Positions 17,332 to 26,620 of a stretch of DNA of 64,000 nucleotides are shown piece after piece. Position 1 is the stretch's first letter, and the number at the start of each line of letters is the position of its first letter. Below the pieces are notes generated by a model. That model had not been told where the DNA came from, made no database searches, and saw nothing but the letters and a program-made list of their open reading frames with translations. The position numbers and the translations under genes are program-made. Location: NCBI RefSeq assembly GCF_003390935.1, contig NZ_QNQZ01000005.1, forward strand, positions 186,001-250,000, read 5' to 3'. Source of the DNA: Lewinella sp. IMCC34191. GTDB lineage: Bacteria > Bacteroidota > Bacteroidia > Chitinophagales > Saprospiraceae.

Positions 17332-18008
17332 TGGTCGTCCGCAACCTCACCCGTTCGTTCGGTACGATGCCCGTCCTGCGGGGTGTCGACCTCGATCTGC
17401 CGGCGGGCACGGTCCACGGCATCGTGGGTCACAACGGGGCGGGCAAGACCACGCTCTTTCGTTGCCTGGCCGGCTTGCTCGACTGCCGGGGAGACATCCA
17501 GCCGCGGCCGGCGGAGGTACGTACGCGGATCGGATTCTTGCCGACCGATCCGAGCTTTCCGAGCTACGTTACCGGCTGGGAGTACCTGAAGCTCTGCTGC
17601 GCCGCCCGCCAGCTACCGACCGAGGACTTTGCCGACCAGAACCTCTTCGACCTGCCCCTCGACCGCTACGCGGAGGATTACTCCACCGGCATGAAGAAGA
17701 AGCTGGCGTTGTTCGGCCTCCTCGTCCAGCAAAACGATCTATACCTGCTCGACGAGCCCTTCAACGGGGTCGATATTCAAAGCAATCTCCTGATGCAGGC
17801 GCTGCTGCGCCGCCTGCGCGAACGGGGGAAAACGGTATTGCTCTCCTCCCACGTCTTCGCGGGGCTACGGGAAAACTGCGACGCCATCAACGTGCTGCGC
17901 GACGGACGGATCGAGCGCACGGTAAGCCCGGACGCCTACGACTCCCTCGAAAAGGAATTGCGGGACTACGTCGTCGGCGCACGGCTGGATCGGCTGCGCA
18001 TCGATTAA
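17331..18008 (+). CDS. ABC transporter ATP-binding protein
   Basis: A 225-residue ATPase with all motifs: Walker A GHNGAGKT, signature YSTGMKKKL, Walker B LYLLDEPFNGVD and the switch histidine in LLSSHVF. The signature loop STGMKKKL is the form of ABC-2/CcmA-like exporters. The frame extends upstream to 17250, but the ATG at 17331 overlaps the stop of the membrane subunit by one base and starts the domain correctly (MVVRNLTRSFG). It energises the preceding membrane protein. Confidence 0.88.
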   Translation: MVVRNLTRSFGTMPVLRGVDLDLPAGTVHGIVGHNGAGKTTLFRCLAGLLDCRGDIQPRPAEVRTRIGFLPTDPSFPSYVTGWEYLKLCCAARQLPTEDFADQNLFDLPLDRYAEDYSTGMKKKLALFGLLVQQNDLYLLDEPFNGVDIQSNLLMQALLRRLRERGKTVLLSSHVFAGLRENCDAINVLRDGRIERTVSPDAYDSLEKELRDYVVGARLDRLRID

Positions 18009-18112
18009 CATCCGCAGTTACCGGAAACGAGGTCACCCTTTATCTTTCATATACCGCCACGTGAGGCTGCACTATATGGATATCACCGGTAATGCGTAGT
18101 AGCCATTAAATC

Positions 18113-18161
18113 AGGTTAAACTTCCCGTTAAGTAACCGGGCGTGACTTAACCTAAACGTAA
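18113..18161 (+). promoter_or_regulatory. Nested inverted repeats upstream of SusC 2
   Basis: GTTAAGT (18127-18133) and ACTTAAC (18145-18151) form a perfect inverted repeat with 11-base spacing, inside a second one, AGGTTAA (18113-18119) and TTAACCT (18147-18153). CTTAACCTAAACGTAA (18146-18161) matches the element upstream of SusC 1. A dimeric activator or repressor shared by both SusCD systems is a reasonable inference. Confidence 0.5.
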
Positions 18162-18194
18162 TGGGTTTCCTGCCCGACGGGTTATGCGGCCAAA

Positions 18195-18202
18195 TACCTT
18201 TG
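18195..18202 (+). promoter_or_regulatory. TACCTTTG promoter box of SusC 2
   Basis: Matches the Bacteroidota -7 box TAnnTTTG, 20 bases before the ATG at 18223 and 53 bases after the start of the conserved CTTAACC element; in SusC 1 the corresponding CACCTTTG lies at the same distance (54). Confidence 0.6.
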
Positions 18203-18222
18203 TGCCCGCTAACTCACGACAT

Positions 18223-21180
18223 ATGAAACTACCGCTTTTCGTACTGTATGCCCTGCTACTGAGTACGTATGGCTACGGCCAAACCCAGGAAATCACCGGA
18301 TCGGTCCGGGATATTGATAATCAGCCCCTTACGGGCGTGACGATAATGGTCGGAAATTCGGGAATCGGATCGGTTTCCGATATTGACGGATTATTCACGG
18401 TACCGGCCGCCGTGGGGGATACGCTACGCCTAAGCTACGTAGGTATGCAGCCCCAGGAAGTCATCGTACCCGCCAGCGGTACCGTGGAGGTTACCCTGGA
18501 AAATAATGCCGCCCAGCTGAACGAGGTGGTGGTGATCGGCTACGGTACGGCCAAGCGCTCGGACGTAACCGGATCGATCGCCTCCGTCAGCGACGAGGAC
18601 TTCAATAAGGGCGTGGTGACGAACCCCGGCCAGTTGCTCCAGGGCAAGGTCGCCGGCGTTAACGTTACCGCTGCCAGCGGGGAGCCGGGTGCGGCGCAGG
18701 ACATCATCATCCGCGGGGTGGGCAGTCTGCGCTCGGGCACGACGCCACTGTTCGTCGTGGACGGCTTCGCGCTCGACAACTCCGCCAACGGGGTGCCGAC
18801 CAACCCCCTAAACTTCATCAACCCGGCGGACATCGAAAGTATCGACGTACTAAAGGACGCCTCCGCGGCGGCCATTTACGGGGCGCGGGCGGCCAACGGG
18901 GTGATCGTGATCACGACCAAGAAGGGCCGGGCCGGACAGTCGCAGATCAACGTTTCGGCTTCCACCGCGGTGGGATCGCTGGCGCGCAAGATCGACGTCT
19001 TCTCGGCCGACGAGTTCCGCAACCAGCTCAACGCCATCAACGGTGTACTCAACGACGGCGGGGCCAGTACCGACTGGCAGGACGAGCTGACCCGCACGGC
19101 CAATACCCACCGGGTGAACCTGTCGCTGAGCGGCGGGGCCGGCAGCGGCTCGTACTTCGCTTCCTTCTCGGCCGACGACCAGGAGGGTATCCTGCGCAAC
19201 AACGACCTGCAGCGCTACGCCGGCCGGCTGAACCTGACGCAGCGGGCGCTGAACGATCGCCTGAGCGTGGCCCTCAATCTTTCCGCCACCCGCTTCGAGA
19301 ACAACCGCGCTAACAGCAACTCCGTAGTGACGGACATGCTGCAGCTCAATCCGACCTTCCCGGCTACCGACGGCGACGAGCTGCCCGAGCTGGTGGGCGA
19401 CAACATTAACCCGCTGGTGCGCGAGCGGATCTACGACGATATTTCCCTCAACAACCGCTTCCTGGCCAACATCTCCCCCTCGCTGGAGATCGTGGAGGGC
19501 CTGACCTATAAATTCAGCGTGGGGGTCGATTACTCCACTACCAACCGGGACGTGCAGTACATGCCATTTCCCAGCATTACCGACTTCGAACTGGGTAGCC
19601 TGGATACCTACACTACTTCTAATACCAACACCCAGGCGGAGAACACGCTGACTTACGAGTGGGACCGTGGCGTACACGATCTGACCTTCCTCGCCGGCCA
19701 TACCTACCAGCAGATCGAAGTGGATCGGAAGGCCTTCTTTACCGAGGGCTTCCCGAACAACGGCGTGGAGCCCCGTTTCCAGGTTGGTGCTGCCAGCGAG
19801 CCGACGCGGCAGTCGGCCTTCGCCACCATCAACGAACTACAGTCGTTCTTCGGGCGGATCAACTACGGCTTCAACGAGAAGTACCTCATCACGGCCACGA
19901 TGCGGGCCGACGGTTCCTCCAAGTTCGGCACCAACAATAAGTACGGTTATTTCCCCTCCGTGGCCCTGGGCTGGAACATCAGCAACGAGGATTTCCTGGC
20001 CGATAGCGACGTGGTGACCTACCTCAAGCTACGCGGTAGCTGGGGGCAGACCGGCAACCAGGAGATCCCCGCCAAGATCACCCAGGCCAGCTTCACCGAA
20101 AGCAATACCGGCAACGACACCTACCCCCTCGACCCGAACGCTTCGACGCTGAGTGAATACCCCTACGGGACCATCTACACCCGCCTGGCCAACCCCGACA
20201 TCCAGTGGGAGGTATCGACCCAGACGAACGTGGGCCTCGACTTCGCGCTCTTCAACTACCGCCTGACCGGCAACCTGGACTTTTTCAACAAGACCTCGGA
20301 GAACATCCTGCTGGAAGTCGCCCCCGTCGACCCCATCCAGCCCACCGACCGCTACTGGACGAACATTCCCAATATGGAGATCCGGAACAGCGGCCTGGAA
20401 CTGGCCCTGAACTACCGCAGCAACGAAAGTCGCGACTTCGTGTACGGCATCGGCGGCAACGTTTCGTACATCCGGAACGAGGTTACCGACTCCCCCTACA
20501 GCATCCTGACCACCGGCTCGGTGATCGGGGCCGGGCAGACCGGTGCTACCGTCAACGGCGTCCTGAACGGGGAGCCGATCGGCACCTTCTACGTACAGGA
20601 ATTCCTGGGCATCGGGGAGGACGGCCTGAACCTATTCGCCGACCGCAACGGTGACGGGGAGATCCTGGACAACGACCGCTTCGCCGCGGGCACGGCCCTG
20701 CCGCGGTACATCTACGCCCTGAATGCCGACTTCTCCTGGCGCAACTTCGACCTGGGCCTCAACTTCAACGGCGTAGCCGGCAACAAGATCTTCAACCACG
20801 TCGCCCTGTCCATCTTCAATAAGGGTAACCTGGCCAACTCCCTGAACACCACCGACCTGGCGGTACAGTATCCCGACGAGGACGTATCGAACTCGAACCG
20901 GGTATCCACCCGCTTCCTCGAGGACGGTGACTTCCTGCGCCTCAACAACGCGACCCTGGGTTACAACTTCGACCTGGACCGCCTGGGCATCGGGCAGGTC
21001 GTCCGCAACGTCCGCCTGTCCGTCACCGGGCAGAACCTCCTCCTCTTCACCGACTACTCCGGCTTCGACCCCGAGATCAACACCGGCAGCTCGGTCGGCG
21101 ACATCCAGACCTTCGGCATCGACTACTTCAGCTACCCGCGGGCCCGGACCGTCCTTTTCGCCCTGGACGTCACTTTTTAA
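18223..21180 (+). CDS. SusC/RagA-type TonB-dependent outer membrane transporter 2
   Basis: A 985-residue importer: signal peptide (MKLPLFVLYALLLSTYGYGQ), carboxypeptidase-regulatory-like domain (ITGSVRDIDNQPLTGVTIMVG), the SusC plug signature NEVVVIGYGTAKRSDVTGS, then DGFALDNSANG and a barrel ending in FALDVTF. The barrel contains an acidic calcium-loop-like stretch, FADRNGDGEILDNDRF, as in many SusC proteins. Only about half the identity pattern of SusC 1 is shared, so the two systems probably take different ligands. The ATG at 18223 is preferred over 18184. SusD 2 follows after 24 bases. Confidence 0.93.
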   Translation: MKLPLFVLYALLLSTYGYGQTQEITGSVRDIDNQPLTGVTIMVGNSGIGSVSDIDGLFTVPAAVGDTLRLSYVGMQPQEVIVPASGTVEVTLENNAAQLNEVVVIGYGTAKRSDVTGSIASVSDEDFNKGVVTNPGQLLQGKVAGVNVTAASGEPGAAQDIIIRGVGSLRSGTTPLFVVDGFALDNSANGVPTNPLNFINPADIESIDVLKDASAAAIYGARAANGVIVITTKKGRAGQSQINVSASTAVGSLARKIDVFSADEFRNQLNAINGVLNDGGASTDWQDELTRTANTHRVNLSLSGGAGSGSYFASFSADDQEGILRNNDLQRYAGRLNLTQRALNDRLSVALNLSATRFENNRANSNSVVTDMLQLNPTFPATDGDELPELVGDNINPLVRERIYDDISLNNRFLANISPSLEIVEGLTYKFSVGVDYSTTNRDVQYMPFPSITDFELGSLDTYTTSNTNTQAENTLTYEWDRGVHDLTFLAGHTYQQIEVDRKAFFTEGFPNNGVEPRFQVGAASEPTRQSAFATINELQSFFGRINYGFNEKYLITATMRADGSSKFGTNNKYGYFPSVALGWNISNEDFLADSDVVTYLKLRGSWGQTGNQEIPAKITQASFTESNTGNDTYPLDPNASTLSEYPYGTIYTRLANPDIQWEVSTQTNVGLDFALFNYRLTGNLDFFNKTSENILLEVAPVDPIQPTDRYWTNIPNMEIRNSGLELALNYRSNESRDFVYGIGGNVSYIRNEVTDSPYSILTTGSVIGAGQTGATVNGVLNGEPIGTFYVQEFLGIGEDGLNLFADRNGDGEILDNDRFAAGTALPRYIYALNADFSWRNFDLGLNFNGVAGNKIFNHVALSIFNKGNLANSLNTTDLAVQYPDEDVSNSNRVSTRFLEDGDFLRLNNATLGYNFDLDRLGIGQVVRNVRLSVTGQNLLLFTDYSGFDPEINTGSSVGDIQTFGIDYFSYPRARTVLFALDVTF

Positions 21181-21204
21181 TCTCCCCCCAAAAGACTCGA
21201 ACCG

Positions 21205-22953
21205 ATGAAAAACATCCTTCGCAATAGCATCCTGGTCGGCATCGTCGGCGTACTGAGCGCCTGTACCGACCTGCAGGAGGTCGTCCTGGACGAATCCTTC
21301 ACCGGCAGCGGCCTGTCGGAAACCATCAGCGGCGCCATCGCTCCGGCCTACGGGCAGGTGTCCTCGACCTGGCGGCACACCAACTACTACGGTCTCCAGC
21401 TCATCGCCTCCGACGAGGCCATCTTGCCCCACCGCGGCGGTACCGACTGGTTTGACGGCGGCAAATTCCTGGCCGCCCACACGCACAGCATCACCCCGAC
21501 CAACGACCTGGTGACCAGCTCCTGGAACGAACTGACCCGCAACATTTCCCGCACCCTCACGGCCATCGAGACCCTGCGTCCGCTGGCGGAGAACGGCAAC
21601 GACGAAGCCGAAGCGGCCCTCTACGAGATGATCGCCCTGCGCGGCTACCTGAATATGCTCATGCTCGACAGCTGGGGCGTCGTGTTCCGCAAGGAAACCT
21701 CCTTGGAAACCTCGGAGGTCCTCCGCGGGCAGGACGCGATCGACTACATAGGGGGTGAGTTCCTATCGGTGGTGGACGTCATCAACACCGACCGGGGATC
21801 CGGCCGCATGACGCAGTCGGCCGTCCGGGGCTTCCTGGCCCGCCTCCACCTCAACGCCGCCGTGTACCGGGATCCCTACGGTACACCGGATTTTACGGAG
21901 GAGGATATGGACCGGGTCATCGAATACACTTCCCAGGTGATCGATTCCGGTCTGTACGAGCTGAGCCCGGAGTACTTCGCCCTCTTCAACGACGAAAACC
22001 ACAGCAATCGCGAACTGATCTTCGCCCTCGACCAGCGCGGGGTGCTGGAGCAGGAGCACAGTCGGTGGACGTACTGGTCGCTCACCGGATCCATGTGGGG
22101 CCGGCCGGAGTTTCCCAGCTCCGACGGTACGGACGGCCCGGCCATCACACCGGACTTCTACCGTACCTGGACGGAGGCCTACGACGTGGACCCCGCCGCA
22201 GCGGATAATCGCTTCTACATGCAGAACCAGGACATCCCGGAGGAACTGCGCGACCTCACGGGCCTATCGCCGGCCAACGACGCGGATCACTACTACTGCA
22301 CTACCGCCGAGGAATACGAATTTAACCGCGGCATCATCCGGGGCGTCATCTGGGGCCCGCGCAAGGACGAGAACGGTGCCTTCCTCCGCTGCGACGACGA
22401 TCCGAACGAGTACCGCATCTACCCCGTCATCCAGATCAGGGGCAACGGCCCCGACCGCGACGTCGCCTACGTCGACCACGAACTGCAGGTAGACTTCACC
22501 AACGAGGGGCGCCTGCACTCCAAGGGCTACCGGGTATCGAAGTACCAGTTCAGCCGGACCTCGCCCAACGCCAATGACTTCAGCAGCATCGATATCGTCC
22601 TGATGCGCTACGCCGAGATCTACCTGATGCGCGCCGAGGCGAAACTAAGACTGGGCGATAGCGCCGGAGCACTGGAAGACATGAACACCGTACGGACCTC
22701 CCGCACCGCCCGCGAACCCGTGCCGGCGGCGCTGGAAAGCATCGACCTGGACGTGCTCTACCGGGAGCTCGGCTTCGAATTCTACTGGGAAGGCCTGCGG
22801 CGTACCAACCAGATCCGCTTCGGCCACTACGAAGACAGCTGGACGGAGAAGACCGACAGCGATCCGCAGAACCGCCTGTTCCCTATCCCGCAATCGGCCA
22901 TCGACGGGGCCTCCAATACCCCGGGCTACCTGCGCCAGAACGAAGGCTACTAG
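21205..22953 (+). CDS. SusD/RagB-family surface lipoprotein 2
   Basis: A 582-residue lipoprotein with lipobox VLSAC (Cys20). It has the family helices (LNMLMLDSWGVVFRKET), the QFSRTS-like strand before IDIVLMRYAEIYLMRAEAKLRLGD, and the classical end YRELGFEFYWEGLRRTNQIRFGHY with NRLFPIPQSAI. It is the binding partner of SusC 2. A terminator follows immediately, separating it from the phosphatase genes, which may therefore be transcribed partly independently. Confidence 0.93.
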   Translation: MKNILRNSILVGIVGVLSACTDLQEVVLDESFTGSGLSETISGAIAPAYGQVSSTWRHTNYYGLQLIASDEAILPHRGGTDWFDGGKFLAAHTHSITPTNDLVTSSWNELTRNISRTLTAIETLRPLAENGNDEAEAALYEMIALRGYLNMLMLDSWGVVFRKETSLETSEVLRGQDAIDYIGGEFLSVVDVINTDRGSGRMTQSAVRGFLARLHLNAAVYRDPYGTPDFTEEDMDRVIEYTSQVIDSGLYELSPEYFALFNDENHSNRELIFALDQRGVLEQEHSRWTYWSLTGSMWGRPEFPSSDGTDGPAITPDFYRTWTEAYDVDPAAADNRFYMQNQDIPEELRDLTGLSPANDADHYYCTTAEEYEFNRGIIRGVIWGPRKDENGAFLRCDDDPNEYRIYPVIQIRGNGPDRDVAYVDHELQVDFTNEGRLHSKGYRVSKYQFSRTSPNANDFSSIDIVLMRYAEIYLMRAEAKLRLGDSAGALEDMNTVRTSRTAREPVPAALESIDLDVLYRELGFEFYWEGLRRTNQIRFGHYEDSWTEKTDSDPQNRLFPIPQSAIDGASNTPGYLRQNEGY

Positions 22954-22975
22954 CCACCAACAATTTTCTATCGGG

Positions 22976-23010
22976 GCCGGCGGGGACAGGATTCCCTGCC
23001 GGCTATTTTT
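22976..23010 (+). terminator. Rho-independent terminator after SusD 2
   Basis: GCCGGCGGGGA pairs with TCCCTGCCGGC (one mismatch) and is followed by TATTTTT, 23 bases after the stop codon. Confidence 0.75.
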
Positions 23011-23025
23011 ATCAACTACCTACAG

Positions 23026-24123
23026 ATGCACCATCGCCTTTTCCCGCTGCTGTCCTGGCTATTTCTGGCCTTTAGCGTACCAGTCCTCGCCCAGCATCCT
23101 CCCAACGTCATCCTGCTTATCGGCGATGGGATGGGCGTGGCACAGGTATCCTCCGCCTTTTACTTCGGAGAGGGTACGCCGCACTTTCAACGGTTCACCA
23201 AGATCGGCCTGGTCAAGACCAACAGTGTCAGTAACAAAGTGACGGATTCCGCCGGGGCGGCCACGGCCATCGCGACCGGGGTGCGGTCGTACAACCGGGC
23301 GATCTCGGTTTCTCCCGATACCGTTTCCGTCCCTACCATCCTGGAGCAGCTGCGGGATGACTACGGGTACCGTACCGGGCTGGTCAGCCTGACCTCAATT
23401 ACCCATGCCACGCCGGCCTGCTTCTATGCCCATGTGGCCGACCGCGATGAGCACCACGAAATCGCCGCCCAGCTGATCGGTAGTGGAGTGGATTTCTTTG
23501 CGGGTGGGGGACTGGATTACTTCACGCGCCGCGCCGACGGACGGGACCTTTACCGCGAACTGGCCTCCCAAGGCTACCGTCTCGATAGCCTGGAGCTTTC
23601 CCCCGCCGACCCCAGCCGCAAGAACGGCTACCTGCTGGCACCGGAATCCCTGCCTTCGAAGGTCGAGGGGCGGGGCGACTTCCTGCCTGACGCCGCCCGG
23701 ATGGGGCTGGATTACTTTACCCGCCAGGAAGCGCCCTTCTTCTTCATGGTGGAGGGATCGTACATCGACTGGGCCGGACACGCAGAAAACGACACCATGC
23801 TGATCCGCGAGGTGGCGGATTTCGACAAAACCCTGGGCATCCTCCTGGATTACGTGGAAGCACATCCAAACACCCTGCTGGTCGTAACGGCCGATCACGA
23901 AACCGGCGGCGTGAGCCTGGCGAAAAAGTATCACCCCCAGGTGGTCTTCGGACAGAAGAAAGAAATACCCGCGGAGGTAGCCGTCAGTTTTAACTCCAAT
24001 CAGCACAGCGCGGAGCTCGTCCCGATCTTTGCGAAGGGAAAGGGCGAGGACCTCTTCCCGGGGATCTACCAGAATAACGAAATTTTCACGCGCCTGCTCC
24101 GGGTCGTCCGTTCGGAACAATAA
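23026..24123 (+). CDS. PhoA-type alkaline phosphatase
   Basis: A 365-residue exported phosphomonoesterase. Signal peptide MHHRLFPLLSWLFLAFSVPVLAQ is followed by NVILLIGDGMGVAQ (metal ligand D34) and VTDSAGAATAIATG with nucleophile S75. Further ligand motifs are SYIDWAGHAEND, VVTADHETGG and the late NQHSAELVPIF histidine. It is near the minimal size for the family (about 360 residues), lacking large crown inserts. Together with the following fusion phosphatase it would release phosphate in the periplasm from compounds imported by SusCD 2. Confidence 0.92.
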   Translation: MHHRLFPLLSWLFLAFSVPVLAQHPPNVILLIGDGMGVAQVSSAFYFGEGTPHFQRFTKIGLVKTNSVSNKVTDSAGAATAIATGVRSYNRAISVSPDTVSVPTILEQLRDDYGYRTGLVSLTSITHATPACFYAHVADRDEHHEIAAQLIGSGVDFFAGGGLDYFTRRADGRDLYRELASQGYRLDSLELSPADPSRKNGYLLAPESLPSKVEGRGDFLPDAARMGLDYFTRQEAPFFFMVEGSYIDWAGHAENDTMLIREVADFDKTLGILLDYVEAHPNTLLVVTADHETGGVSLAKKYHPQVVFGQKKEIPAEVAVSFNSNQHSAELVPIFAKGKGEDLFPGIYQNNEIFTRLLRVVRSEQ

Positions 24124-24147
24124 CTCAGGGCCGCCAAATCAACGTAT

Positions 24148-25911
24148 ATGTCCATTCGCCATCATCTCCTCTTCTCTCTTATTCCGGCCCTAGCCGTATC
24201 TCTCACCGCCCAGGAAACCTACCGGGTCCATTCCCATAACGATTACGTCCAGGAAGTACCTTTCTGGCGGGCGTACAGCGCCGGTGCGGAATCCATCGAA
24301 GTGGACCTGGTATTGCGTAACGATAGCCTATATGCGGCCCACGGTGCCGGAGACATCGTAGCGGGGAAAACCTTCGCCGGAGAATACCTGGGGGCGCTGG
24401 ACGGACTGGCTCGGAAGGGCACCCTGCGGCCGGTACAACTGCTCGTGGACCTGAAGACGGAGGCGTACGCTACTTTGGATGAAGTGGTTACCGCCATTTC
24501 CGCCTACCCCGCCCTGGTGGACAACGACATGGTGACCTATGTCATCTCCGGCAACCGGCCGGCTCCCGATGATTACGACGACTATCCTGGCTTCATCTCG
24601 TTCGACCACCAGCGGCTGGACGACCTGGACCGGGTGAACCTCGACAGAGTGGCCCTGATCAGCCAGTCCTTTACCCCCTACTCCGTCTGGAACGGCTACG
24701 GCCGGATGACGGCGGGGGACCTGGCGCGGGTAGACTCGGTGCTGCAGCTCGCCGCCGCGACCGGCAAGCCCTTCCGTTTCTGGGCGACACCGGATACCAA
24801 GACGGCCTGGGCCCGCTTCGCTGAAATGGGGGTGGGCTACATCAATACGGACAAACCCGCCGCCGCCCGCGCATTCCTGGATCAGTTGGACGAACGTACG
24901 TTTAAGGTGGAGTCGCCTTCCCCCGTCTACGTACCGGAGTATGATTTTGACCCCACGGGGCAGCCGCAAAACATCATCCTGCTGATCGGCGACGGCAATG
25001 GTCTGGCGCAGATCTCGGCGGCCCGACTGGCGAACGGCGGGGAACTGACGATCACCAAACTGCGGGACGTGGGCCTGATGAATACGGCATCGGCCGACGA
25101 TCCGGTCACCGATTCCGCGGCGGCGGGGACGGCCATGGCAACCGGCCAGAAGACCAACAACCGCGCTATAGGCGTGGACACGGCCGGTCAGCCGCTTCCC
25201 ACTTTGATCGAGATCCTAAGCAAGCGCGACTACCGAACGGGCATTGTTACCACCGATGCTATCTGGGGCGCTACCCCCTCCGCCTTCTACGCGCACACGC
25301 CGGAACGGGACGATACCGAGGCCATTGTCGATGACTTACTGCGTAGCGACCTATCCTTCTTCGTGGCCGGCGGAGCGTCACAGGAGCAATCTATTGAGGC
25401 CCGGTTCACTACCACGCCGCTGGAAGACTTTCGGGAACTGACTAAGCCAACCGCCGTTTACCACGGTACGGAAAAGATGCCGACGGTGCGGAACGGCCGG
25501 GGGGACTTTCTGCCCCGCAGCGTTGAGAAGGCGCTTTCGGTGCTGGAGACCGACGAGCGGCCCTTCTTCCTGCTGGTGGAGGGGGCCCAGATCGACAACG
25601 GGGGCCACGCGAACGACATCGCCACCGTAGTCACCGAAATGCTCGATTTCGACCGCGCGGTGGCCGAGGCGCTGCGTTTCGCGGACCGCGACGGCAGCAC
25701 CCTGGTGATCGTCACCGCCGATCACGAGACCGGTGGACTGGGCGTAGCGGGTGGGACCCACGACAATACCGTACGGGCCGATTTTTTGAGCGTGGACCAT
25801 TCCGGTATTCTGGTGCCGGTATTTGCTTACGGTCCCGGCGCCGAGGCTTTTCGGGGGGTATTTCAAAATACCGAGATCCATGGCAAGATTATGGAGGCGC
25901 TGACCCGGTGA
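24148..25911 (+). CDS. Phosphodiesterase-like domain fused to alkaline phosphatase
   Basis: A 587-residue protein with signal peptide (MSIRHHLLFSLIPALAVSLTAQ). Residues about 23-260 resemble the GDPD/PI-PLC-like (AIM6-type) barrel: VHSHNDYVQEVPFW, ESIEVDLVLRNDSLYAAHG and LLVDLKTEAY, where the His, Asp and Glu residues occupy the usual catalytic/metal positions. From residue 272 a full PhoA domain follows: NIILLIGDGNGLAQ, VTDSAAAGTAMATG with nucleophile S323, GAQIDNGGHANDI and VTADHETGG. The gene starts 24 bases after the first phosphatase. The fusion would cut a phosphodiester and dephosphorylate the product in one polypeptide; activity is inferred from motifs. Confidence 0.85.
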   Translation: MSIRHHLLFSLIPALAVSLTAQETYRVHSHNDYVQEVPFWRAYSAGAESIEVDLVLRNDSLYAAHGAGDIVAGKTFAGEYLGALDGLARKGTLRPVQLLVDLKTEAYATLDEVVTAISAYPALVDNDMVTYVISGNRPAPDDYDDYPGFISFDHQRLDDLDRVNLDRVALISQSFTPYSVWNGYGRMTAGDLARVDSVLQLAAATGKPFRFWATPDTKTAWARFAEMGVGYINTDKPAAARAFLDQLDERTFKVESPSPVYVPEYDFDPTGQPQNIILLIGDGNGLAQISAARLANGGELTITKLRDVGLMNTASADDPVTDSAAAGTAMATGQKTNNRAIGVDTAGQPLPTLIEILSKRDYRTGIVTTDAIWGATPSAFYAHTPERDDTEAIVDDLLRSDLSFFVAGGASQEQSIEARFTTTPLEDFRELTKPTAVYHGTEKMPTVRNGRGDFLPRSVEKALSVLETDERPFFLLVEGAQIDNGGHANDIATVVTEMLDFDRAVAEALRFADRDGSTLVIVTADHETGGLGVAGGTHDNTVRADFLSVDHSGILVPVFAYGPGAEAFRGVFQNTEIHGKIMEALTR

Positions 25912-25994
25912 CCAAAATATCCCGCGTGCCGGCGAGGCGCTTTGGTAAGAAAGGGACAGGGTATTATGCCCGGATTAACCGATCAGCTCCATTT

Positions 25995-26019
25995 CCTGCG
26001 CTCCGGCGCCCGAAAAATT
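25995..26019 (+). repeat. Dispersed GC-rich repeat, copy with G variant
   Basis: CCTGCGCTCCGGCGC then an A-rich tail (CGAAAAATT), in the gap between the fusion phosphatase and the DUF5946 gene. The rest of this 250-base gap shows nothing else I can name. Confidence 0.75.
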
Positions 26020-26164
26020 AGGTAGGGGAAGGCTTATTACGCGGGTGGAAAGCGTTGCCCCTGCGTGCACGGTCGAGTATGCACTGGTTTCGACATTGCC
26101 CTGCTGATATCCGGGAAAATAGCTCCCCCTTTCGTGCAAGTAGGTTGCGCCCGGTCATTGGTAA

Positions 26165-26587
26165 CTAAGCAAAGCTACCCAGGCGATTACGGCAGTAGGT
26201 GGCGATGGTATCGTGTAGCGGGGCATAGGCCTCCCAGACCGAGCGGCACCACTCCAGAATCATGACGTCCCGTTCAGTGCCCGGAGGACAGGCGAGCACC
26301 TGGTCAACCGTAATGCAACCCCGCTCCACCGGGGGCGTCAGCACGGGGAAGTCCGTTTTATCCGTTGCCAGTTCCACGTGCGCCCGCTGTACCTGCCGCC
26401 CCGTGAAGCCCCGGTCCAGGGTTAGGTGCAGCCCCACCAGCGCATACAGCAGGCCGATCGCCTTCGTCTCCGGCCCGGCGGTTTGGGCGGTATAGGCGTC
26501 GACGATGTGTTGGTGTACGAAGCGGTCGCGGTCAGGGTGCGCCAGGGTATAGTAGCTGAGCTGATGGTAGGCTTCGGAGAGTTGCAT
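26165..26587 (-). CDS. DUF5946 family protein
   Basis: A 140-residue soluble protein with the pattern of DUF5946: AYHQLSYYTLAHPDRDRFVHQHIVDAYTAQ, then KAIGLLYALVGLHLTLDRGFTGRQVQRAH, and WCRSVWEAYAPLHDTIATYCRN at the end. The conserved histidines (FVHQHxVDAY, GLHL) could bind metal. Function unknown. It ends 33 bases upstream of the next gene's stop on the same strand orientation (that gene is further 5'). Confidence 0.7.
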   Translation of the reverse strand: MQLSEAYHQLSYYTLAHPDRDRFVHQHIVDAYTAQTAGPETKAIGLLYALVGLHLTLDRGFTGRQVQRAHVELATDKTDFPVLTPPVERGCITVDQVLACPPGTERDVMILEWCRSVWEAYAPLHDTIATYCRNRLGSFA

Positions 26588-26620
26588 TCGGGAAGCTAAG
26601 CGAGCGCTTGCGTGTTTGTA

